Source: an uncultured Clostridia bacterium (GTDB lineage: Bacteria > Bacillota > Clostridia > Christensenellales > Borkfalkiaceae). From it: a stretch of DNA of 64,000 nucleotides. The first letter of the stretch is position 1; every line of letters begins with the position of its first letter. A program made the position numbers and the translations under genes. Shown here piece by piece: positions 49,304 through 58,754 of the stretch. The notes below the pieces were generated by a model. The model worked only from the letters and a program-made list of their open reading frames with translations. It ran no database searches and was not told the origin of the DNA. The stretch spans positions 1 through 64,000 of the forward strand of contig CALZDP010000003.1 of NCBI GenBank assembly GCA_945638575.1, written 5' to 3'.

Positions 49304-51474
49304 GCGTTTTTCTTTTGTGAACGCATTGTAAGGGAAATACGGTTTCGTTTAACGTCAACCGACAGCACCGTAACGGTTACCACCTGACCGACTTTTAAAG
49401 CCTCGGAAGGATGTCTTATATAATTATCCGAGATTTCCGAAATATGCACCAAACCGTCCTGATGGACGCCGATATCGATAAATGCGCCGAAGTCCGTAAC
49501 GTTACGAACGGTTCCCTTTATTTGCATACCTGCAATAAGGTCTGCAATACTCATAATGTCTGAGCGGAGCATGGGCTTGGGAAGGGAATCACGCACGTCC
49601 CTGCCCGGTTTTAAAAGTTCGCTTAAAATATCTTTCAAAGTAGGAACGCCCAATCCGCAAAGAGCGGCGGTTTTTTCCTCGCCGAACTGTTTGATTTTTT
49701 CGGAAAGTTCCGAAACTTTGCCAAGTTTAACGTCCTCGGGCGTATAGCCGAAAACTTCCAAAAGTTTGACGGTTGCTTTGTAACTTTCGGGGTGAACGCC
49801 GGTATTATCCAAAACGTTTTTGCCGTCCTGTATGCGCAAAAAACCTGCGCACTGTTCAAAAGCCTTTTCTCCAAGTTTAGGTACTTTTAAAAGTTCCTCT
49901 CTTGACGAAAACTTGCCGTTTTCCTCTCTGTATTTAACGATATTTTTTACTATTGCGCTGTTTAAGCCGGATACGTAAGACAAAAGCGAACTGCTTGCCG
50001 TGTTAAGATTAACGCCGACTTTGTTAACGCAATCTTCCAAAACGCCCTTTAAAACTTCGTCAAGCCTTGCTTGAGGCATATCGTGTTGGTATTGACCTAC
50101 GCCGATTGATTTTGGATCGATTTTGATAAGTTCCGCCAAAGGGTCTTGCAATCTTCTTGCGATAGATACAGCCGACCTTTCGGAAACGTCGTAATCGGGG
50201 AATTCTTCGGCGCCGAGTTTGGAAGCCGAGTATACCGAAGCGCCTGCTTCGCTTACCACGATATAACTTACTTTATGGTCGATAAGCGGATTTTTGATAA
50301 GGTCTGCGACAAAAATTTCCGATTCCTTTGAAGCAGTGCCGTTACCTATGGAGATGACGTCGACTTTGTACTTATTGATAAGTTTGATTAAAGCAGCGGT
50401 CGCTTCTTCCACCTTTGACTGCGGAGGAGTGGGGAAAACTACGGTTTTGTCCAACACCTTGCCCGTTTCGTCAACAACGGCGATTTTACAACCCGTTCTG
50501 TACGCGGGGTCGAAGCCCATTGTAACTACGTCTTTTATAGGCGGTTGCATGAGTAACGGTTGAAGATTGACTTCAAACATCTTGATTGCCTGCTCGTCCG
50601 CAGAATCGGTTAAACTGTTTCTTATTTCACGCTCGATGGACGGATAGATAAGTCTGTCATAACTGTCGCAAACGGCGGCTTTTACAAGTTCTGTGGAAAT
50701 ACTGTTCTCTTTTACGAAGGTGGCTTGACAAACCCTATAAGCAAAATCCTTGTCAACGGCTACTTTAACGCGTAAAAAACCTTCTTTTTCACCTCGGTTA
50801 AGCGCCAAAACGCGGTGGCTTTTTATTTCGGAAACGGCTTCGTGATAATCGGCGTACATTTCGTAGACGGAAGCCCCTTCTTCTTCGGGTTTAAGAAGTT
50901 TAGAGGAAATTTCGCCGTTTCTCATAAAGATGCGGCGCAACTTTTTGCGAAGTTCCGCGTCGTCGGAAACCCTTTCGGCAATAATGTCCTGCGCGCCTTG
51001 TAAGGCTTCTTTTTCCGACTTGACTTCCTTTTCTTCGGAAAGGTAAGGCTTTGCCAAATCTTCCAAAGTTCCCGTTTTGATATCTTGCGCCTGCAAAATA
51101 TCCGCCAAAGGTTCCAACCCCTTTGCGATAGCAACGGTAGCGCGAGTTTTTTTCTTTTGTTTGTAAGGTCTGTAAATATCTTCGACTTCGGTAAGGGTTT
51201 CTGCTTTAAATAGGCTTTCGGCAATTTCTTCGGTAAGTTTGCCTTGCTCTTCGATTGCCGATTTAACGTCTTCTTTGCGTTTTTCAAGGTTTCTTAAATA
51301 AGTAAGTCTGTCGTTAAGTTCCCTTAAAACCTGATCGTCGATATGTCCTGTAAGTTCCTTACGGTAACGCGCTATAAAAGGAATGGTGTTATCTGCGTCT
51401 AAAAGTTCGACTATGTTTTTTACGTGGTCCAAGCGCAGATTAAACTCGCTTGTGATTCTTTCAAGTATGTCCAT
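49300..51474 (-). CDS. tex: Tex-family transcription accessory / S1 RNA-binding protein
   Basis: A 724-residue nucleic-acid-binding protein. Order: helical N-terminal Tex domain with NTIPFIARYRKELTG, YqgF-like RNase-H fold (TMGFDPAYRTGCKIAVVD, ISIGNGTASKESE), helix-hairpin-helix (NLNTASSSLLSYVSGLN, LLKVPKLGEKAFEQCAGFLRI) and C-terminal S1 domain (IKGTVRNVTDFGAFIDIGVHQDGLVHISE). The length is normal. Tex proteins modulate transcription and RNA decay; the precise role is not fixed. Monocistronic, with an interspersed-element copy just before its start. Confidence 0.95.
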   Translation of the reverse strand: MDILERITSEFNLRLDHVKNIVELLDADNTIPFIARYRKELTGHIDDQVLRELNDRLTYLRNLEKRKEDVKSAIEEQGKLTEEIAESLFKAETLTEVEDIYRPYKQKKKTRATVAIAKGLEPLADILQAQDIKTGTLEDLAKPYLSEEKEVKSEKEALQGAQDIIAERVSDDAELRKKLRRIFMRNGEISSKLLKPEEEGASVYEMYADYHEAVSEIKSHRVLALNRGEKEGFLRVKVAVDKDFAYRVCQATFVKENSISTELVKAAVCDSYDRLIYPSIEREIRNSLTDSADEQAIKMFEVNLQPLLMQPPIKDVVTMGFDPAYRTGCKIAVVDETGKVLDKTVVFPTPPQSKVEEATAALIKLINKYKVDVISIGNGTASKESEIFVADLIKNPLIDHKVSYIVVSEAGASVYSASKLGAEEFPDYDVSERSAVSIARRLQDPLAELIKIDPKSIGVGQYQHDMPQARLDEVLKGVLEDCVNKVGVNLNTASSSLLSYVSGLNSAIVKNIVKYREENGKFSSREELLKVPKLGEKAFEQCAGFLRIQDGKNVLDNTGVHPESYKATVKLLEVFGYTPEDVKLGKVSELSEKIKQFGEEKTAALCGLGVPTLKDILSELLKPGRDVRDSLPKPMLRSDIMSIADLIAGMQIKGTVRNVTDFGAFIDIGVHQDGLVHISEISDNYIRHPSEALKVGQVVTVTVLSVDVKRNRISLTMRSQKKNA

Positions 51475-51496
51475 TGTTTATCTCCAAAATATTATA

Positions 51497-51522
51497 AAAG
51501 TTGGGCTATAAGCCGATTATCA
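51497..51522 (+). repeat. Interspersed element copy between tex and the GH13 gene
   Basis: AAAAGTTGGG then CTATAAGCCGATTATC. It fills the 45-bp gap and touches the GH13 stop codon. Confidence 0.82.
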
Positions 51523-53322
51523 AAGGTTTTTATCTTTAATTTGTTTTAAAATAACAACCGAATAAGGTTTAATTTCACATTCTGTTTTCGGTGTAAAATC
51601 CTTATTAAGAAGGTCTATAACAGGCTGTGAAAATTTAAGTTTTGCGCTAACCGATTTAACGGAAGCCGCAACGATTATACGCTCAAAGCCGTCAGTTCTA
51701 TCGAAAACAAGAAGGTTTTTATCGTAATATAAAATGTTAAGTTCGCCTTCCGCAAACAAACCTTCGCTGTTTCTTACATAAGCCAAAGTTTTAATAAATT
51801 CAATAAAGTCTTCGTCCTCTTTACCCCAAGGATAGCACCGTCTGTTGTAAGGATCCAAGTCCCCCGTCATACCGGCTTCGTCGCCGTAATATATGCAAGG
51901 GCTTCCGTAAACGGTAAACAGCAACGCATACGCCATTTTGGCAAAGCATTTGCCTTTTTTTAATTCTTCGTCGTTTAAGTAGACCTCTCTTAACCTATCT
52001 TTATCTGTAACGATAGTGCTTCTTCCGAGATTATTGATAATCCTTACCGTATCGTGGGTGGAAAGCAGGTTCATAAGGTTATCCAGCGCACATTTGGGAT
52101 AATTGTTTTTTTGTGTTTCTAAAACGTGCACCAAATAATAAGTCGATCTGTGCAATAAAAAGTCGCAAATGCCGTCGCGCAGTTGATAATTCATAACCGA
52201 ATCAAGTTCGTTTCCCAAAAAGTATTTACGACGAACGCCGTAAGCAACTTTGTTGGTGGCGTCTTCCCAAACTTCGCCAATGACCGCCGCCCCGTACTTT
52301 TTGGCGACTTTACGGATTTTTGTCACAAAATCGTCGGTAAGTTCGTCCACGACGTCAAGCCTTACGCCTTTAAAACCCATCTTAAAATAGTGCGGAAGCA
52401 CTTCTTCCAAAATAAAGTTTTGATAACTTAAAGAATCCTTTTTTATGGACGGAAGGCTTTTAAAGTTCCACCAAGAGGCGTAGCCGTCGGGATAATTATA
52501 AAAATCGTACCAGTCGTAATAGGGGGAATTTTTGTCGTTGTACGCACCGTACGGAGGATAATTACCGCACCTGTTAAAATACTTGCTGTCTTCACCCGTG
52601 TGGTTGTACACCCCGTCAAAAATAAATGAAATACCTATTTTATTTGCGGCGGAAAGCAAAGTTTTAAGATCTTCTTCCGTTCCGAGTAAGGGGTCGACTT
52701 TAAGGTAATCGCCCGTGTCGTAACGATGCGAGGAGTATGCTTTTACTATGGGATTAAGATAGACAACGTTTACGCCTAAACTTTTAAGGTAATAAAGTTT
52801 TGAAGTAATGCCTTTAAAGTCGCCGCCGAAAAATTCGTTGTTTAAAACCTTTCCGTCTTGGTTGCGATAGGTAGGCGTTGCGCCCCAATCCCTGCAAAGA
52901 ATTTTTCCTTTTTCTATCCTGCCGTTACCCGCCCTGCAAAATCTGTCCGGAAATATTTGATAAATTATTGCCCCTTTTAAAAGGTCGGGCGTTTGGTAAT
53001 CTTTTAAAGTTACCGTAAGTTGGTAATCCCCGTAACCTTCAGGCGGTTTTTTTGCCCATAGGTCGTTAGAAGAATAATACCTGCCTTCGTCGGTTTCAAA
53101 ATGATAGAAGTATAAACCTTGCTCTAATCTTTCAAGACGTACGAAAAAACAACCCTCTGACCCCTTCGTCATAGAGTAACGGTCGTATCCGTTACCGTCT
53201 TTGGAAATCATTAGATTAACCCAACTGTTGTCCGTGGTAACGGAAATATAACAATTTTCTTCTACGTCTATTGCACCTAATAAGGATTTATGTTCCTTAA
53301 CGTTTGGATTAAATTTGAACAT
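51520..53322 (-). CDS. GH13 alpha-glycosidase (alpha-amylase family, intracellular)
   Basis: A 600-residue glycoside hydrolase of family 13 (neopullulanase/cyclomaltodextrinase-like). An N-terminal beta-sandwich (about 1-115) precedes the TIM barrel with IIYQIFPDRF, region I DGVYNH, region II GVRLDVVDE (nucleophile Asp), region III VIGEVWED (acid/base Glu) and region IV LSTHD. No signal peptide, so it should act on cytoplasmic glycogen or maltodextrin, fitting its place after glgP. The ribosome site is weak. Confidence 0.9.
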   Translation of the reverse strand: MFKFNPNVKEHKSLLGAIDVEENCYISVTTDNSWVNLMISKDGNGYDRYSMTKGSEGCFFVRLERLEQGLYFYHFETDEGRYYSSNDLWAKKPPEGYGDYQLTVTLKDYQTPDLLKGAIIYQIFPDRFCRAGNGRIEKGKILCRDWGATPTYRNQDGKVLNNEFFGGDFKGITSKLYYLKSLGVNVVYLNPIVKAYSSHRYDTGDYLKVDPLLGTEEDLKTLLSAANKIGISFIFDGVYNHTGEDSKYFNRCGNYPPYGAYNDKNSPYYDWYDFYNYPDGYASWWNFKSLPSIKKDSLSYQNFILEEVLPHYFKMGFKGVRLDVVDELTDDFVTKIRKVAKKYGAAVIGEVWEDATNKVAYGVRRKYFLGNELDSVMNYQLRDGICDFLLHRSTYYLVHVLETQKNNYPKCALDNLMNLLSTHDTVRIINNLGRSTIVTDKDRLREVYLNDEELKKGKCFAKMAYALLFTVYGSPCIYYGDEAGMTGDLDPYNRRCYPWGKEDEDFIEFIKTLAYVRNSEGLFAEGELNILYYDKNLLVFDRTDGFERIIVAASVKSVSAKLKFSQPVIDLLNKDFTPKTECEIKPYSVVILKQIKDKNL

Positions 53323-53350
53323 TTGTGATATTGCGAAGATATGTCATCTT

Positions 53351-53411
53351 AGACGCACTTATCGGTTTTCCTAAATGCAAATCATTTTTAAAAATGCAAA
53401 TAAGTGCGTCT
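53351..53411. repeat. 12-bp inverted repeat in the glgP-GH13 gap
   Basis: AGACGCACTTAT (53351-53362) pairs perfectly with ATAAGTGCGTCT (53400-53411), loop 37 nt. The second arm is the left part of an interspersed element. No T-run follows on the minus strand, so it may be an RNA-stabilising or processing hairpin. Confidence 0.7.
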
Positions 53412-53427
53412 ATAGGTCGATTATCTT
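53402..53427 (+). repeat. Interspersed element copy downstream of glgP
   Basis: AAGTGCGT then CTATAGGTCGATTATC. Its left half forms one arm of the 12-bp inverted repeat. Confidence 0.8.
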
Positions 53428-53439
53428 TAGTTTTTAGAT

Positions 53440-55884
53440 TTATTTTATCGTGCTTTTGGTAACATTTTTCAAGTCCCAAATATTGTCTGCGTACTCTTTA
53501 ATGGCGCGGTCGGCAGAGAAGAAACCCGCCGAAGCGATGTTAAACAAAGACTTTCTGTTCCAAGCCGTTCTGTCAAGATAATCTTTGTCCATTTTCTCTT
53601 TGGTTTCCGCATAAGAAGCGAAATCCGCAAGACACATATACGGGTCGGCAACCGGCGAGCCGGTGGTTAAATACTGAGCAAAAGATTCAAAACTTATGCC
53701 GGAATACCCCTTTCTTAAAGCCTCTATAATCCTGTAAATCTTGTGATTGTTGTGATAATAAGAGATAGCGTCGTAGCCGTCCGCCCACATTCTTTCCACT
53801 TCTTTGGCCTTTAAGCCGAAAATGTAAATGTTGTCGTCGCCGACAAGTTGGCGCATTTCAACGTTTGCGCCGTCCAAAGTGCCGACGGTCAGGGCGCCGT
53901 TAATCATAAACTTCATATTACCGGTACCGCTTGCTTCCTTGCCGGCAAGAGATATCTGTTCGGAAATCTCGGTTGCGGGCATTAAACTTTCGGCTATGGT
54001 TACGGAATAGTCTTCCATATAAACCACTTTCAACTTTTCTCTGATACGGGGGTCGGGATTGTTGTTGATATCGTCCGCCAAGCAACAGATAAGTTTAATA
54101 ATCTGTTTTGCCATGTAATATCCCGGCGCCGCCTTTGCCCCGAATATAAAGGTTTTGGGAAGCATTTCTTTATCGGGGTTAGCCTTTAATTCTTCATAAA
54201 GGTTTATGATGTACATAACGTTTAAAAGTTGACGTTTGTACTCGTGCATACGCTTAGCCTGAACGTCGAAAACGGAATTTGTATCTACGATAATACCGTT
54301 TCTTTCGGCAATCATTTTGGCAAGTTGCTGTTTTTTAATCTTTTTAATAGCCTCTAAACGACTTAAAACCTGCTTGTCGTCGGCAAAACCTTTAAACTTT
54401 TCAAGTTCTTCGGAATGATGAACGAAGCCGTCGCCGATACACTCTTTAATGAGTTCGGAAAGTTCCGGATTGCATTGGCAAAGCCATCTTCTGTGGGCGA
54501 TACCGTTTGTTACGTTCGTAAACTTTTCGGGGGTATCGAGATAGAAATCTTTGAAAATGCTATCTTTAATGATATCGCTGTGCAAAGCCGATACGCCGTT
54601 TACCTTGTGTGAGCCGACTACCGAAAGGTTTGCCATTCTAACTTTGCCGTAAGACATAAGGGACATTCTTTCGATTTTAGCCCAATCGCCGGGGTATTTT
54701 TGCCAAAGTTCGTTGCAGTAACGGCGGTTGATTTCCTTTATAATGGAATAAATCCTCGGCAATCTTCTTTCGATAAGGTCTTCGTTCCAAACTTCCAAGG
54801 CTTCGGGAAGCACAGTGTGGTTGGTGTAAGCAACGGTTCTTACCGTAATGTCCCAAGCCTTTTCCCAAGGATATCCGTGTTCGTCGACAAGAAGTCGCAT
54901 AAGTTCGGGCACAGAAAGGGCGGGGTGGGTATCGTTGAGATGTATTGAAACCTTTTCGGGAAGGTTATCGTAGGTACGATAACGTTTAAAGTGGTCGAAA
55001 AGTATGTTTTGCAAAGACGCCGAAACCAATAAATATTGCTGTTTTAACCTTAAAGCCTTGCCTTCGAAGTGGTTATCGGAAGGATATAAAACCTTGGTTA
55101 TAAGTTCGGCTTCGTTGTTTTCCTTCATACAGCGCATATAATCCCCTTGCGAGAATAAGTGCATATCGAAGGTTTTTGCGGAACGCGCCGCCCAAAGCCT
55201 TAAAACGGAAACCGCTTCGCTGTCTTTACCGGAAATCATCATATCGTAAGGAACGGCTTCGATTTCGTCATAGTCAACGTGATTTACCCTCATACCGTTT
55301 GGGGTCCATTCTTCCTCTATTTTTCCGTCGAACTTAACTTTATAAGTCCTGTCCGAACGGCGGGTAAGCCAAACTTCACCGCCCGGCAACCATTCGTCGG
55401 GAAGTTCCATCTGCCAACCGTTGACTATTTTTTGCTTAAATAAACCGTATTCGTAACGAATGGAAAAGCCGTAAGCAGGATAGTTTTGAGTGGCTAAGCC
55501 GTCCATATAGCAAGCGGCAAGCCTGCCTAAACCGCCGTTGCCGAGTCCTGCGTCGGGTTCCATTTCGTACAAATCGTCAAGGGTAACGTTAAAACTTTTA
55601 AGCGCGCCCTTTAATGATTCTTCGAGATTCAGATTATAAACGTTATTTTTAAGCGATCTTCCAAGCAAAAACTCCATGCAAAGATAATAGACTTTTTTTG
55701 ATTGATCTTTTTTAGTGGTTTCGTGGTACTGTTGGCGTTTGTCAAGTAAAATATCCTTAACGGTTAATACCACCGCTTTATAAAGAATATCTTTGGTACA
55801 TTCGTTTTCTTCCACGCCGAAAAATTTGGTAAGTTTGCCGTTTATCAACTCTTTCATCTGTTTGCTTGTTAAATTACCGTTCAT
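53440..55884 (-). CDS. glgP: Glycogen phosphorylase
   Basis: An 814-residue PLP-dependent enzyme that releases glucose-1-phosphate from glycogen. I start at ATG 55884, with AGGAG 6 nt upstream, not at the TTG two codons earlier. Visible: MEPDAGLGNGGLGRLAACYMDGLAT, VSIHLNDTHPAL, KRMHEYKRQLLNVMYI and the PLP-lysine region EASGTGNMKFMINGALTVGTLDGAN. The length is standard. It lies 92 nt after glgA in the glycogen cluster. Confidence 0.97.
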   Translation of the reverse strand: MNGNLTSKQMKELINGKLTKFFGVEENECTKDILYKAVVLTVKDILLDKRQQYHETTKKDQSKKVYYLCMEFLLGRSLKNNVYNLNLEESLKGALKSFNVTLDDLYEMEPDAGLGNGGLGRLAACYMDGLATQNYPAYGFSIRYEYGLFKQKIVNGWQMELPDEWLPGGEVWLTRRSDRTYKVKFDGKIEEEWTPNGMRVNHVDYDEIEAVPYDMMISGKDSEAVSVLRLWAARSAKTFDMHLFSQGDYMRCMKENNEAELITKVLYPSDNHFEGKALRLKQQYLLVSASLQNILFDHFKRYRTYDNLPEKVSIHLNDTHPALSVPELMRLLVDEHGYPWEKAWDITVRTVAYTNHTVLPEALEVWNEDLIERRLPRIYSIIKEINRRYCNELWQKYPGDWAKIERMSLMSYGKVRMANLSVVGSHKVNGVSALHSDIIKDSIFKDFYLDTPEKFTNVTNGIAHRRWLCQCNPELSELIKECIGDGFVHHSEELEKFKGFADDKQVLSRLEAIKKIKKQQLAKMIAERNGIIVDTNSVFDVQAKRMHEYKRQLLNVMYIINLYEELKANPDKEMLPKTFIFGAKAAPGYYMAKQIIKLICCLADDINNNPDPRIREKLKVVYMEDYSVTIAESLMPATEISEQISLAGKEASGTGNMKFMINGALTVGTLDGANVEMRQLVGDDNIYIFGLKAKEVERMWADGYDAISYYHNNHKIYRIIEALRKGYSGISFESFAQYLTTGSPVADPYMCLADFASYAETKEKMDKDYLDRTAWNRKSLFNIASAGFFSADRAIKEYADNIWDLKNVTKSTIK

Positions 55885-55908
55885 ATACAACTCCTAATTG
55901 CTGAATTT

Positions 55909-55927
55909 ACCTTATAAGCCGATTTTA
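55909..55927 (+). repeat. Weak element variant between glgP and glgA
   Basis: ACCTTATAAGCCGATTTTA; only the core matches. Confidence 0.4.
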
Positions 55928-55976
55928 CACACGGCTTTTTTTGATTTTAAATAATATATTTTGACCGTTAAAAGAT

Positions 55977-57500
55977 TCAGTCGTTTTTAAGTTTTAGATA
56001 AAGTTTTTCATATTCCGAGGCGGATTTTTTCCACGAAAAGTCCGTCGTCATAGCCTCTTTTACTATTTTTGCAAAAGTTTCTTTGTCTTTATAGGTTTCG
56101 GCAGCCTCCTCGATAACGCGCAACATACCTTCGGCGTTATAATCGTTGAAAGCAAAACCGTTACCGCTGACTTTGGTTTCGTTGTAAGGCGTAATGGTAT
56201 CCCTTAAACCGCCCGTCCTTCTAACAATGGGAACGGCGCCGTAGCGTGCCGCAATCATTTGGGAAAGACCGCAAGGTTCCGAACGCGAAGGCATCAAAAA
56301 CAGATCCGCACCCGAATAAATTTTTGAGGACAAATCTTTGTTATAAGCAATTATCGCCTTCAATTTGCCCTTGTAAACTTCGGACATATAGGCAAAATAA
56401 TTTTCGTATTCGACATCCCCTTTGCCAAGAATAACCACCTGCACGTCAAGACTAAGTATTCTTTCCAAAACCTGTCTTACAAGGTCGAGCCCTTTGTGAG
56501 GAACAAGGCGTGAAATCATAGCGATGACCGGCACGTCCTTTTTAACGGGAAGGTTCAAAAGTTTTTGAAGTTCGGCTTTGCAAACCTCTTTGCCCGAAAG
56601 GTCGTCTGCGGTATAATTTTTAAAAATCGCGCCGTCGGTTTCCGGATTAAAGGCTTTTACGTCGATACCGTTGACGATACCGCAAAGTTTGTTTTTGGCG
56701 TCGTTTACGGCGTATTCAAGTCCGCAAGCGTATTCCGACGATAAAATTTCGTCGGCGTAAGAGGAACTTACCGTCGAAACGTAATCGGAAAACACCAATG
56801 CGCCTTTCATAAGGTTGAGTCCGCCGCTATAGTCCAATGCCGGAATATATTTCGGATCTAACCCGAAAAGATCGGTAATGTCGTCGTGGGGGTATCTGCC
56901 TTGATATTCTATGTTGTGAATGGTGAACAATGATTTTATTCCTTGATAAGCAGGTCTGTCCGCATAAACGGTCTTTAAATAAACGACCGCAAGCGCCGCC
57001 TGCCAATCGTGGCAGTGCATTATGTCGGGATAGTATTCCAAATGCGACATTGTTTCCAAAACCGCGCGCGAAAAGAATGCAAACCTTTCGCCGTCATCGT
57101 AATAACCGTAAAGATTTTCACGCTTGAAATAGTATTCGTTGTCTAAAAAATAGAAAGTAACGTTTTTGCGTTTATAATAGAAAAGTCCGCAATACTGGTT
57201 ACGCCAACCGACCGGAACGTTGAAGTTGGTTACGTAAGTTAAATGATTTTTAAAACCTTCTTCCATACCGCCGTAAAGGGGAAGTATAACCCTTACGTCA
57301 AGATCCTTTTCCGCAAGAGAAACCGGAAGCGAACCGAGTACGTCCGCCAATCCGCCCGTTTTGATAAACGGAGTTGCTTCCGACCCGACAAGCAGTACGG
57401 AAATTTTAGGCTCAACCGTAACCGTTATCGGTTTGACACGGCTTTTGGTCTTAGCGGTTTTGGTGGTTTTTAAGTTGCTGCTTTTATTAACTTCGCTCAT
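55977..57500 (-). CDS. glgA: Glycogen synthase (ADP-glucose)
   Basis: A 507-residue GT5 glycosyltransferase that extends alpha-1,4-glucan from ADP-glucose. A basic, Lys/Thr-rich extension of about 30 residues, not usual in the family, precedes VLLVGSEATPFIKTGGLADVLGSLP with the substrate motif KTGGL. Later come LFTIHNIEYQG, ISRLVPHKGLDLV and the donor-site LMPSRSEPCGLSQMIAARYG. Third in transcription order after glgC and glgD. Confidence 0.97.
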   Translation of the reverse strand: MSEVNKSSNLKTTKTAKTKSRVKPITVTVEPKISVLLVGSEATPFIKTGGLADVLGSLPVSLAEKDLDVRVILPLYGGMEEGFKNHLTYVTNFNVPVGWRNQYCGLFYYKRKNVTFYFLDNEYYFKRENLYGYYDDGERFAFFSRAVLETMSHLEYYPDIMHCHDWQAALAVVYLKTVYADRPAYQGIKSLFTIHNIEYQGRYPHDDITDLFGLDPKYIPALDYSGGLNLMKGALVFSDYVSTVSSSYADEILSSEYACGLEYAVNDAKNKLCGIVNGIDVKAFNPETDGAIFKNYTADDLSGKEVCKAELQKLLNLPVKKDVPVIAMISRLVPHKGLDLVRQVLERILSLDVQVVILGKGDVEYENYFAYMSEVYKGKLKAIIAYNKDLSSKIYSGADLFLMPSRSEPCGLSQMIAARYGAVPIVRRTGGLRDTITPYNETKVSGNGFAFNDYNAEGMLRVIEEAAETYKDKETFAKIVKEAMTTDFSWKKSASEYEKLYLKLKND

Positions 57501-57522
57501 TCTTTTCTCCTTTTTAAGGGTA

Positions 57523-57547
57523 ATAATCGACCTATAGGTCGGTTTTT
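57523..57547. repeat. Interspersed element copy, perfectly palindromic core
   Basis: ATAATCGACCTATAGGTCGG: the 14 bp CGACCTATAGGTCG (57528-57541) is a perfect palindrome, so orientation is undefined. Between glgD and glgA. Confidence 0.82.
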
Positions 57548-57613
57548 AGGCGTTTAGCCCAACTTTGCGACGCAATATTCAAGCACAAACTTAAATATCT
57601 GCGCCGTAATGTT

Positions 57614-58726
57614 TTAAACTGTTAAATCTTTCTTCAAATAGAAAGGAAGTTCGTCGCAGCCTGCCAAGACCTTTCTGTCCCTTATGACTACGTTTTTGTC
57701 GGTAATTACAGATGTTAAGTTGGCGTAATCACCTACCGAAGTGTTCTTCATTAAAATGCAGTTTTTAACAACCGCCCCGCGCGATACTTTTACTCCGCGG
57801 AAAATTATGCTGTTGTAAACTTCGCCTTCTATTATGCAACCGTCGGAAATAAGCGAGTTATTAACCACTGCGTTAACTCCGTACTCGGTAGGCGCCGAGT
57901 CTTTGATTTTGGTGTAGACTTCGGCAACGCCGAAAAGGCTGTCTCTGGTCTTTTTGTCAAGCAAAGCCAAGTTTACGTTGTAAAAACGCTGTAAGGAAGA
58001 AATCTCTTCAAAATAACCGGTGTGCTTATAGCCGACAACCTTCATTGCGTTAAGATTTTTCGCAATGGTATCTTTAATAAAGTGCCTTTTGCCGTGTGCA
58101 ATGGCGTCGCTTACCAATGAAACCAACAAATCTTTACGCAAAATACAAATGTTTCCGTAAATATTTACCTTTCCGCTTACCTTAGGGTCAACGGAAAGTT
58201 CTTTAACTACGCCGTTTGCGTCGACCTTTAAAATAACGTTGTTGGTACCGGATACATCCTTCATATCCTTTTGCGCATATAAAAGAGTAACCGCCGCCTG
58301 CGAATCGATATGATACTTTAACATCTTATTGAAGTCGATGTTGTAAACCGAGTTGGTATCGGACATTACTATGTAAGTTTCGGTACAGCGGTTTATAAAA
58401 CCGAGTACCGTTTTTAAGGCTTCAAGCCTTGTGGAATAAAGGGTGTCGGAATCCTTTTCGCCGAAAGGCGGTAACAATACGAATCCGCCGTTTTTTCTGG
58501 CTAAGTCCCATTCCTTTCCGCTGCCGACGTGGTCGATTAAAGACCTATAGTTACGCTTTGTAACGCAACCGACGTGGGTTATGCCGGAGTTTACCATGCT
58601 TGACAAAGTAAAGTCTATAAGGCGGTATCTTCCGGCAAATGGAATTGCGCCGATAGTTCTGTTCATGGTGAGTTCCGGAACGTTGTTATCGTGAATATTT
58701 GAAAATATAATACCTAATGCGTTCAT
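57614..58726 (-). CDS. glgD: Glucose-1-phosphate adenylyltransferase subunit GlgD
   Basis: A 370-residue non-catalytic or regulatory subunit of ADP-glucose pyrophosphorylase. It keeps the fold (PFAGRYRLIDFTLSSMVNSGI, SDTNSVYNIDF) and the C-terminal beta-helix. The glycine-rich nucleotide loop of GlgC (LAGGQGSRL) is replaced by IFSNIHDNNVPELT, as is normal for GlgD. It lies 28 nt after glgC and probably forms a mixed tetramer with it, the arrangement of Clostridia and Bacilli. Confidence 0.95.
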   Translation of the reverse strand: MNALGIIFSNIHDNNVPELTMNRTIGAIPFAGRYRLIDFTLSSMVNSGITHVGCVTKRNYRSLIDHVGSGKEWDLARKNGGFVLLPPFGEKDSDTLYSTRLEALKTVLGFINRCTETYIVMSDTNSVYNIDFNKMLKYHIDSQAAVTLLYAQKDMKDVSGTNNVILKVDANGVVKELSVDPKVSGKVNIYGNICILRKDLLVSLVSDAIAHGKRHFIKDTIAKNLNAMKVVGYKHTGYFEEISSLQRFYNVNLALLDKKTRDSLFGVAEVYTKIKDSAPTEYGVNAVVNNSLISDGCIIEGEVYNSIIFRGVKVSRGAVVKNCILMKNTSVGDYANLTSVITDKNVVIRDRKVLAGCDELPFYLKKDLTV

Positions 58727-58754
58727 TTCTTATCCCCCCTGTTGATTTTAGCGA

